Shown piece by piece: positions 46,248 to 56,502 of a DNA stretch of 64,000 nucleotides (position 1 is its first letter; every line of letters begins with the position of its first letter). Where the stretch lies: NCBI GenBank assembly GCA_001695595.3, contig MBPM02000010.1, positions 1,240,001 to 1,304,000 of the forward strand, given 5' to 3'. Source of the DNA: Plasmopara viticola (lineage: Eukaryota > Oomycota > Peronosporomycetes > Peronosporales > Peronosporaceae). The position numbers and the translations under genes are program-made. Below the pieces are notes generated by a model that did no database searches, was not told where the DNA came from, and saw only the letters and a program-made list of their open reading frames with translations.

Positions 46248-47391
46248 TTTTCGGAAAAGGTTGGGGTGACGCCCTCCTTCCAAGCGCGGGGGCTTAATGC
46301 TCGCGCGCTTCGGGCAGGTGCTCTCGGGCATCTGCAGGTCTCTAACGAGTCTCACCCTCGACGCGACGGTCTCCAGCACCAGGCCAAACCCCCTTCCACG
46401 CCCTTAATCGCGCCAACCGCATCCGGATTGGCTCCTTTAATGTGAATTCTCTAGGTTCGAAGCGCAAGAAGCACGTAACACTCCCCGAAGATCTCCGGCG
46501 CTACCGCGTCGATATCCTTGGCCTCCGAGAAACCAAGATCTACGATAGAGGTGAGCACCGCATTGATGACTTCCTTCTAATCTTAAAAAAAAAACGAAGC
46601 CAAGACCGAAGTCACCGAAATTCGCCGCCACTGCAACCCGTCGGGCGCCACTCGACACGCCCGATCCCGAGAAGAAACCTGGCACCACACTAAGAAGCTC
46701 GGAACACTCCTCGGCGATATTAAAGATCTATCCGGATGCAAGTCCCAGGCCACCCTCGCGCTCCACCGCCTCTGGTCCGTCTGGCTCCGCCCCACGTTCA
46801 TCTCACCCAAGACACGCATTCGATTGTACAACACCTACGTTCTACCGATTCTGCTGTACAACTGGGCTCTTACCAAGTCAGAGCTCCACGGCCTCGAGAG
46901 TTTCCATCGCCGCCAGCTTCGCTACGCTCTTGGCTATCGCTACCCCCGACCCATTTCGAATGCAAGACTCTACGACCTCTGTGATGAGCGGCCGCTGAGA
47001 CTACGACTGACACAAGCTCGCTGGCGCCTGTTTGGCCATGTACTTCGCCGCTATCCCGACATTCCAGCTAACCTCCAGATGCGTGCCTACTTCTTCTCCA
47101 CCGCAGCAAAATGGCGCGGACGTCCCCGCACCACGCTCCCCTCGACACTCGACCACAATCTTGTTTCCCGTGGCTCCGGCTTTCGACTCCGGACAGCACA
47201 AGACCTCGAAGTGGTACGTACCCTTGCACAAGACCGAAAGAAATGGAAGACCCATACGACCTCGGTGCTGGATGCACTGCCCGCCGAACGAGACTCGACG
47301 TATGCGGACACCACTCTATGCCGTGGACTAGCCAGACTGAGCCTAGCACGTGCATACCTTGGCAACGCGATAACGTAATACATTACATTAC
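46248..47391 (+). mobile_element. Long (1,144 bp) internally deleted non-LTR element, copy D
   Basis: Starts TTTTTCGGAAAAGGTTGGGG and ends ACATTACATTAC. The 12-bp target-site duplication ATGTAGAGACTT lies at 46,236-46,247 and 47,392-47,403. Near 46,421-46,585 it encodes the start of an AP-type endonuclease domain (RIRIGSFNVNSLGSKRK, then DILGLRETKIYDRG, containing the metal-binding Glu). It then jumps across an A-run at about 46,585-46,595 to the tail end of a reverse transcriptase (LGTLLGDIKDLS, LYNTYVLPILLYN). The rest of endonuclease and the whole RT catalytic core are missing, so it is non-autonomous. Confidence 0.92.
46824..47378 (+). pseudogene. C-terminal part of LINE ORF2-like polyprotein (copy D)
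   Basis: 184 codons open without a stop, covering the region after the RT palm: LYNTYVLPILLYN-WALTKSELHGLESFHRRQLRYALGY, then RRPLRLRLTQARWRLFGHVLRR-type sequence, ending ...LARAYLGNAIT. This is the conserved tail of non-LTR reverse transcriptases with the deduced FGHVLRR box. It has no ATG of its own at the start and no catalytic residues. It is unlikely to be a gene in its own right. Confidence 0.75.
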
Positions 47392-47403
47392 ATGTAGAGA
47401 CTT

Positions 47404-48397
47404 ACGACATCCTCTCTTTGCGTCGTTGCTCTGCCAATCAATGGGCTCAAGCACAGAGGCGGGCATAAAAAGTTGTGGTTTCACCTGATTCTATCCTAGG
47501 AAGAACTGTTGCTTCGAACGACAGATGTACCCAAGGCAATAGCTAGCTATTGCATAGGCACTCTTTTCTCTCTCAGGCTTCATTGGCTCAGCTACATGGC
47601 CAAATCGCAAGAGATCATATTCATCACTATGGCGCAGCAGCTGTCGTCCGACGAAAGATTCAAGCTGTAGCACACTACAAGTGATAGTACTAATCGATCA
47701 TTACTGAATAGCTTAACACATCGAAGTAAATTGGCCTAACGTGGAAGAGGCGACGCATCAGACCCTTGCAAATAGGACATTGCGAGATTCCTATGCCGTT
47801 GCGGCAGCGAGTGTCGTAGCGGAAACTTGAGGTAGACGTTATGGCCGGAATTCTATTATAATGTGTAGCGTCAACTCTAACGGTGTAATGAAGTACGCCT
47901 GCTTTAAAGTGGCCCTTGCTTTGTGCTTTGCTTTGTTTCCGCGTCATACGACGGCCGCCTGGCTGTCAACTGCGTGCCTTAGACTGGGAAGTACACACTT
48001 TTGCTTTGATGTTTCTTAGACATGTGTTTAGTCCAGCACATTTCAGTACATTTGCGGCTTCACAAGTTTTGACATACATTTCCAGCCTATAATTTTACAC
48101 ACAAATTTACCTTAGAAAAAATAGTCCTGCAAACATGGTGGAGAAAATTACATTTAGGACTATATGGTAGAAAGTACAATGATGGGGGGCATCGATAGTG
48201 AATAAATAGTTGGGTATGCTTGCAAAAGGTTTCCATCAGAGAGAGTGCCGGATTACCCTGAGCTTTGATTGTTGCCCATTCGGCAAAAGATCGTCTTTTG
48301 ACAATAAGCTCTGTAGCTTAAACTTATCCTTGTCAGATGTGACTGTAGATTCCAAATTTTGGAATGGGATAAGATAAGATCCGCCACAAAACTTTAC
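47404..48397. other. Gene-free stretch between retroelement copies D and C
   Basis: One 85-codon minus-strand frame (47,690-47,947) contains CPIC but no recognisable domain. No further features. Confidence 0.45.
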
Positions 48398-48723
48398 CAT
48401 TGTATCGTATTGTATTACGTTATCGCGTTGCCAAGTTATGCACGTGCTAGGCTCAGTCTGGCTAGTCCACGGCATAGAGTGGTGTCCGCATACGTCGGGT
48501 CTTGTTCGGCGGGCAGTGCAGCCAGCACCGAGGTCGTGAGGGTCTTCCATTATTTTGTGTAGTTCTGACTTGGTAAGAGCCCAGGTGGCACCCTGGTGCT
48601 GGAGACCGTCGCGTCGAGGGTGAGACTCGTTAGAGACCTGCACATGCCCGAGAGCACCTGCCCGAAGCGCGCTAGCATTTAGCCCTCGCGCTTGGAAGGA
48701 GGGCGTCACCCCAACCTTTTCTG
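48398..48723 (-). mobile_element. Short (about 325 bp) internally deleted non-LTR element, copy C
   Basis: Minus-strand short-form copy with 5' end near 48,723 (CAGAAAAGGTTGGGG...) and 3' tail near 48,398 (TAATACAATACGATACA). Same three-piece structure and junctions as copies A and B. I could not find a target-site duplication: the 5' flank (AAAAAAACAGCT) and 3' flank (ATGGTAAAG) do not match. The copy may be older or truncated at the 5' end. Confidence 0.85.
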
Positions 48724-50705
48724 AGCTGTTTTTTTAAGTATTACTGAGAAGTATGAAAGCATTTAAAAGTTACGAATTTATTATAATTTGTAAAAGTGTG
48801 CATGTTATTTCTCTGCCACTAAAGCCATACGGAAAAAGTTCGCTTGCTGGTATAAAAATCAGGTGTGTACAATCTTTCGCGATGAGGCTGTTTTCAAAGC
48901 GATGTAAGATGATGCCGTGCATGGCTGAGGTGGCAAACTTTAGCCTTACCGCCCACATCAACTCTTAGCGGCCATCTCAAAGTGAAAGGACCCATTTTTG
49001 GAGAGGAGATTCTATTAAGGTTTGATGAGTAGCTTCATCCATACCGCATTAAAAGGCCGGGCAAATGATAACAAAGCTTTATACCAAAATTTCTACACTA
49101 TTACTGCAAGAAAGCGAGTACGCGGTACAGCATCTTATCAAATTTCAGCTCTGGTTCTTGAATCGCTATCCGTAAATAACCTTTATTTTTTCAATACATA
49201 GTGAGCGACAAAGACCGTTTAACGAAGGACAAAAAGCAACTTCACAAGAGTAAAGCTGCAATAAACAATTCGACACCTGGACACAACATGGTCTTCTAGA
49301 TGGTACTGTAGGTTAAATGGGTTGACACTTCTTTGGCACATTCCTCCAAAAGTGTGATTGCTAGTATTGCTTGTCATTGCAGTCGTATTCAGCGTGAATG
49401 CTTTTTCTTGCTAATGGGAGGCTGTACAGCGCACTTTGCGTTTAAAATTTTGGTCACACCTGACGCGCAATCCACATGCTCTTTCGTCAAAAAGTCGCGT
49501 GGTCATTGCAAGCTAGCTTAACTGTTCAGGACATAACTACAATGACGCACCGACACGCGTACGAGACTTGCTAGCTCGCTGCGGGATCTTAAGGAAAATC
49601 TACTGTCAAATGCACTCTCGGAAAGCACTGATGTCTTCTTGAATGTGTTTTCGTAGGCAAATATTCATTTGAGTCAGATTGCGGTGAACATGCGTGTGCA
49701 GTGCCAAAAAACAGAAGCATTGTAGAGCCGCCGCATACGTTTACGGTTTTTTAAGTGGAAAAGGGATGTTATTATGCAAGCCTGTCGCTATGGTGCACTC
49801 TCATAAAGCTTTTAGCTATCAAGCACCTTTAAAGAGGTGGCTCCAATTGGATTAGGTCGAGTTGTCAAATTACATTTGCGGAAAACAGTATTTTAAAATT
49901 TGCTCAGATTGAAAGTTATGTCAGCCGCACTATATGAACGACAACTAAGACCGGGGTGCGTTTCATGATCAAAGTTGTGGCATTATGGCTTATTTGAAAT
50001 CTTGTGAGTGTTTCTTGAGCAACTTAAGAAAAATGAAGGCGACATTCTCAGGCCAAAGATTTCAAACGATCAGCCTTAATGAAACCTTACCACACAAGTA
50101 AAGTTTTAAAAAGGCGCTTACGTCATTGAGATGCAGAAGTTGTTTGGGCTAATACCCCCAAAAAATACATCGTTAGGTGGTTGATTCTTGCGTAATTCAC
50201 GCAGCTATAATAACAAGAGGGAATCGAGGACGGCACGTGCAGATCCCTAGAATCGTGAACTTGGTGCTGACAATCTGCTAGGCATAGCATTCCGCGTTCG
50301 TTGTTAACATTTGAGTGCACTCCGCTTTTGTCATGTCGGCTGTTAAGGTGCAAAAAGTATCTGCGCTTTTACATTACATTTCAAAGCTTCTCGCCAGTCA
50401 GCTCCACATGGCGCTATCCAAAGTGGTCTTGCGCTTAAGTCTCAAGGCATCGTTCGAACAACTAAGGTTCAACGGACGACAAAAAAGCTTTTAATGCGTA
50501 CGTCGTGGTCAGGCAGAAATATGAGTAGATCAACAGAGCCAAAAACATATTGAGATACTGATCATGCAAGCGGGAACGATCGTTTATTGAGCCTTTAGAA
50601 TGCAAAAATTACGCACCCAATTTCCGTTGAAAATATCTCGCAGCCGTATTATATTGCGCACAAGCTGTATGTAGCACAGTCCCAGAGGAAGCCTATTGGC
50701 TGTCA
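48724..50705. other. Gene-free stretch
   Basis: Short frames only (longest 76 codons); no recognisable elements. Confidence 0.5.
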
Positions 50706-51090
50706 GTCGTCGGACGAGGCTGAGGCGCGAGCGCGGCGAAGAAGGATGAGTTTTTGTTGCTTGAAGCATATTGGGAAGTGATATTAAGAGGAGAGCACCT
50801 TCTACTTATTTTCTTGCTACAGCCTAGATGGTGGCTCTCAGCATTTTACTGCTACCATCCTAACGGTTATCATTCTTCCTACTCCATCTGGCATTCAGCA
50901 TTCAGAAATCCTCGATTGTTATCAGCCAATAAGGTCTCTTGATCTCAAATGGTTATGGAATATGTGAAACTTCCTTCTGGTCTGAAACCGCATAATCGCC
51001 TACTCCTATGAATAGTGCATATGTATTTTGGAAATACTTGATTGTATTGCGTAAACGCCGTTGCCAGGTAAGAAAGCGAGCTGGAACAGC
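50706..51090 (-). repeat. Solo LTR related to the gypsy LTR at 37,388
   Basis: Aligns along its length with 37,388-37,735 in the same orientation. Shared blocks are CGTCG(A/G)ACGAGG, GGCG(A)AGCGCGGCGAAG-type sequence, TTGCTACAGC, GGTGGCTCTCAGC and GCGTAAACGCCGTT. No gypsy internal sequence lies next to it, so it reads as a solo LTR. The divergence between the two is too large for a single recent insertion. Confidence 0.6.
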
Positions 51091-53843
51091 GAGCAAATCG
51101 AATTGGGGCCAGCGCACACTTACCGGTCACGACGCGTGCGGCTCTAATATAAGTAACGATCGTTGCGTTTGTCTATACGATCAGCGACTAAGAACATAAC
51201 AGTCAGTTAAACCTGGTGTAAATGTGACTCTATATCGAGCCTAATCCAGCCCTATCATTGTTTATACCTATGGCTACGTCATACATATAGACTTTTATCT
51301 GGCCAGCCGTCGCGGCAACTAAAATTACCGCGTGAACGGTGGTGCAAATAGCGGCGGATGAAGGGATTGAGTTGCATTGGTAGCTTTCGCGACATTAGCT
51401 TAGATGCCAATATAGCATTACTAAAATTTAACGGGGTAATGAATGTAGCCCGCCAGAAGTTGGCATTCAGTCTCATTTCCACATGTGATGGCTTTATTAA
51501 TATATTTGATTGATCACTTTTGGAGTTCGAGTTCAGCGCACTTGCAAATACTTATTGTGCTTTATTTTATGACAAACCTTTAGCCCAAACCAAACTCAAC
51601 CACACTTACGACTTTTATTTAGATATTGGACACTTGCAAACCTTTGTAAGCACATTTACATTTATTTTTTAAAAAAAGATCATGTATTTACTCGAAATGT
51701 ATACTGTTGACTTAAGCTAGGGAACGAAAGAATAAGCCGTAAGCGAAAAAGGCCGTACATTACGATTATCTCGCGATCCGACTCCGAATTATGTACTACC
51801 TTATCATGCTTGCTTATAAAACTTTTTTTTGCTGCGGCATAAAGTAGTTATAATCGATACTATAGTCGTTTAAAGTCGAAGCGAGACAGAAAAAAGTAAG
51901 CAGCGAACCTTGTTAATGCTAGATTTCATGGAGTGTTGATGTAAAAACATCAACACTGCCCGAACAACAAAGTTTAAACACCACGTCAATGTGGAAAAAA
52001 ATGCAGCCAGTATACATGAATTTCGGAGAGGGCGTTTGGTGAAATAGGAAAGCTACATACTGTATTTCTATCACGCGAAATACTCAATTGGCTCGTGAAG
52101 ATAGGATTAGTGCTTCTCAAAGATATAGCGCTTTGATATTCAAAAGAGTGCTCGCTATCTTATGAGTACAAATGCGTCTATCATGTTGAGCAAGGCAACA
52201 AATACATTAGTTTCGTGCGAGCGAAAAAGAAAGCTACGCGCAAAATCATCTTTGCAGCCAGAGACTTGGCTAGGGAGTCTTTTGGTGCAAATGCTATTAC
52301 ATGCATACGACCTAATTTTGTTCATGCTGTATAAAGTTGCTACAAATTTTACCAAAACGAAGCGAAATAGCTGGCCTGTAACGTGTATGCGTATTTCATA
52401 CCATCCACACGACGGCCGCTTTGACGTAAAGTAATGTTGTGGCAGATAGGGTAACGGCGACATCAAATGCTCAGCACAACTGTAGTTCTGATAAACCTGT
52501 TTGCCGGAATCATAAACAGAGACCTGTGCAATATTCTACCTCCCCGGTTTTGTAAATGTCGATGCTAAAACTCTCGAGCATCACAAAATAAATCGGCAAG
52601 CTATACTCGAACCCTTAGATCCGTTACGACGACCATCATCGTGGTTGAGACGAGTACATCAGTTCTTGTAGTATACCAAAAGACGCAAGAGTTTAGTTGG
52701 CGCACGTGAATGTGCTATGCGATTGCATTGCACTGAAAATAAATCAGGACGTGCTTCAATGATAAAAACGAAGTGTCTTTAGTTTACACAACTAAATTCT
52801 GTAGGATGAAAGCAACATAATCAATAAAGATGTCCATTTATTCGAGTGCACGGTACATTCTCAAAGAGACGTAAAGGCTTTTCATGTGAGAGGTGCTGGT
52901 CCACCCACAATCGTTATGAGTCTTGATAGATGACCGAGTGCGTGACAGGATTAATTTAAGTTTGCATTCGAGCTGGGTTAGCTAAAAGACATGCACTCAC
53001 TCGATAATTAGCCTAATTGAAAAAAAGTCACATAACTAAACTAATTGCGAGTGTTTGAAAGGGTTTGCATTTTTGCACGTGAACAGCTTCCTTGTTAAGG
53101 CATACTAATTCTATATGTTTCCTTTCTGGAAATGATCCTAAAACGTCACAAGCATGATGCATGGGCAACCAGTGCAAATGGCCCAGTTATAAAGTATTAA
53201 AATTAAATGTTTGATAAAATCTACAGTAAAAAAGTAGATAACACCATAGCTTCAAATAGTACTACCTGAAAAAATTGAGCACATTATTCAAAGGTGACGA
53301 GCTTTCTCTTATGGTCTGCTATCCAAAATACAGAAGTTTTAGCGATGGTGATGTATACTTAAATAGTTATAAAAACGCGAGAGACCGTGTCCATTTGCTA
53401 ATAACTGATAGAACGAGTGTAGAAAGCAGGATTTTCTGAAAGAGAAAGAGGTTCTCCGCGCGAATGGTGCTTTGACATCGCACGCAAAGTACAAAGAGAT
53501 TGTCACAAGCTGCGTTTTCCACTTAGTACTTTTTACCTCTTTGATCGAAGTCTCTCGCGAACGACACAAATTCTCAGCCCTGTATCGAACGTGGGTGCTA
53601 TCCATTATAAAATACTTATTCATGTGAGAGCAAAGTCGGCTTATAAACGACATGGTAAACATGACCACTTTTTGCCTGGACAGGACAATGAGATAATGGC
53701 AAACCATTTCTAGAAGGCAAAGATCAAGGTAAGAATGTACCAATATGGTCTAATTGTGTATCCCAATTGTAGGAAACCACGCAATGTTATAAACATGCTT
53801 TGAAAGTCAAATAACTTAAATGCCGTATTGAGCATCCACTCGA
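51091..53843. other. Gene-free stretch downstream of MCM7
   Basis: Overlapping frames up to 134 codons, none with domains or signals. A small perfect hairpin (11-bp arms AGTGTTGATGT, 4-base loop) lies at 51,932-51,957. Otherwise nothing recognised. Confidence 0.5.
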
Positions 53844-56331
53844 CTAAATAAGAGTGAGACGAGTGCCATTGCTCGACAGCTGCATGACTTCCAACTCTTG
53901 ATAGTACTCAATGCAAGCATTCAACTGCTGTGACGTATAGCCTTTGCGTAGTACAACTGGTTCCACGTCACTCATAGCGAGAACTTTCAAGTTGCGATGC
54001 GTAGCAAGTTCCAGCACGAGACGAAAAATTTTAGACGTTGCATCGGCAGAACCTCCACTTCGGCCATGACTTGCTGCTCCTGCCTTGCCATTTCCAATGC
54101 CGTTTGCATCGTTTTGCTCCGTCAGCGACGCTTTGGACACGTACACCAATCGAATGGCCTCATCCACATCTTGATGAATGACTTCTGTCGAGAAACGCAG
54201 TCGAGCCAATGCTTGCGAGAGACGCAAAATACTCAGCAATTGACGCGCTGTCATGGCTGTCTGCGCATCATTTGCACCACCATCGCCACTCTGACGGTAT
54301 TTCTGTTGCTCTCGCTCTCGAGCATGGTCGGTCACGTCTTGCTGACGAAGTGTCACGTACGCCTCGACAATGTAGCCACACAAATGCTCTGGAATGCTCG
54401 GTTGATACTGTTTGGCAATCGCAATAAAGTACCGCAACACTTCAGGTCGTACAGGTTCAAACTTCATCTCGGGGTTGCGTGAAAAGCGGTGGACATACGT
54501 GACATGGCGTGCCAGCGCTTCGTCTTTTTCATAATTGGCAATATCCAGCAGCAGAAACAGCAGGTCGAAGCGAGAAAGCAGCGCGTTAGGCAAATTTATG
54601 TTCTGGGAAGCACTAAGTTTTTTATTATAGCGACCGAAAATCGGATTTGCAGCAGCCAGCACTGACGTTCTCGCATTAAGCGTCGTGGTGATTCCAGCCT
54701 TTGCAATACTCACCGTCTGTTGCTCCATCACTTCGTGAATTGCCGTTCGATCCCCTTCTTCCATTTTATCAAACTCATCAATGCAACAAATGCCCATATC
54801 TGCTAAGACCAGAGCTCCTCCTTCTAAAGTCATTTCTTTCGTAGTTGCATCACGCACAACTGCTGCTGTCAATCCAACGCCAGAACTGCCTTTTCCCGTG
54901 GTATAAACCCCTCGTGGTGCCACAGTAGCAATATGTTTCAACAACTGCGACTTGGCCACACCTGGATCGCCCATGAGCAAAACGTTTAAATCGCCACGCA
55001 ACCTCATGCCTTCATCCATTCGCTTTGTGACGCCACCAATCAAGAGCAACAACAATGCTTTCTTCACATCTTCGTGCCCGAAAATTTCCGGAGCCAACGA
55101 CTGGGACAACACTTCGTACACGTTTTCCGTACCTTCCTGCAACCGCAGCACGGCACTTTCCATCGCTTCCGACGATTCCATGGCCGAGTACCGCTTTTTA
55201 TGGTTCACTACGTCAGTCGCCTCTAGGTACGTTTCTGTAACAAGTCCCATTTGCATTTGGCGTTGCGGCGAGTACGGAAGTGGCAAAAAGACGCCACAAA
55301 TGGTCACTAAGGCACCAGGCTCGCACGTGCGTGTGAGTTCACCTCGCAAATAGACAGTCAACGAGCGAGGAATGTGACCCATTGGCACCTGATCGGGCAA
55401 CTCTTGAAACTTGACCTCCTGGTATTTGTCAAACTTGGAAGCTTTGGTTTGCATCATTAAATGACCCTGAGCCTTATTTGTGGCACACCGTTCACTCGGA
55501 CATTGCGTGAGTGGATTAAATTGCCGTGCTTTGACTTCTTGGTACACTTCTGAAGCACACGCCTCGCACGTGTACGTGGCAACTGTAAGCAGCGGTTTCA
55601 CGGTTGACACCCTTGTGACCATGCCTTTAATACGCACTAGAGCCCCAACTTTTGCAGCTTTTACCGCTCGAATCGGTACAGCTTTAAGTTTCACACCAGG
55701 AATCAAATGCACTTCAAAACGACGCATTAAAGCCGGGGGAAAGATTGCTGCAGAAGCATCAGATGCTAAAGTTGAGCTCTCTCCATCATCAGTTTGACGC
55801 TGGTGAGCCAATTCCTGCGCTCGAGACAGTCGCAAAACATCTAAAACGTCTTGAGAATCAGAAATGTCCCTTGTAGGAGGTGGTAGATTCTCGTCGATTG
55901 CATCCGAAAAAAGCACAATGTACCGTCGAGCATTGCGTAAAATACGCGATACAAACATCGCGTCATCTTTTTCATACTATAAAAAAATGATACAAAGCTC
56001 AATTCCAAGCCAAAAATGAAGAAAAAAAGCTTTAAACGTACAATTTGCACGTCGTCTAGAGCAATGGGAATGGATGTCCGCTCCCGATTCGCCACCTCTT
56101 GCTGCAAATTGATTACGATTTAAATCGAGCAGATTACGCTTAAATTACAGCAGGGAACTGTACCATCATCCGCGCGTATTTCGGACCCAGCGCTGGATCG
56201 TCCAGGTTTGACGTGAAGGTCAGCAGGAACTCGGTGCATTTTGCTGTCAAAGCAACGTTTTACTGCTTGAGCTCGCAACAAACAGCACATCTTTTACGCA
56301 TCAAACCTTTTTCTTCAGCGTAATTGGACAT
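53844..56331 (-). CDS. MCM7: DNA replication licensing factor MCM7, 765 aa, four exons
   Basis: Subunit of the MCM2-7 replicative helicase. I reconstruct four exons: 56,331-56,307; 56,243-56,164; 56,101-56,042; 55,976-53,844. The introns are 63, 62 and 65 bp, all GT-AG. Exons 1-2 encode MSNYAEEKAKCTEFLLTF..., aligning with the N-terminus of MCM7 of other eukaryotes (DYALEKEKVKKFLQEF in human). Exon 3 encodes QEVANRERTSIPIALDDVQI and joins YEKDDAMFV in phase. Zinc finger: C192, C195, C214, C219. AAA+ core: Walker A GDPGVAKS (391-398), Walker B ICCIDEFDKM (D455/E456), Arg finger SRF (R524). GVYTTGKGSSGVGLTAAV is characteristic of MCM7. Length is normal for the family. The gene is head-to-head with the Sfi1-like gene. 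Confidence 0.95.
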
Positions 56332-56502
56332 GCCGACGCCCCCGGACGTACTGCCGCTAGCGCCATCCCCAAAGGTTTGTGAGAATTGCGCCGACGCCAT
56401 GCGCGCAGCTTATTTGTTTGTGCGCTTTCTACCAATCATGGTAGACAACAGTCCGTCTTTTTGTCCAATCAAAAAAAAGTAACTGTAGTAGAAGCGTCCT
56501 TG

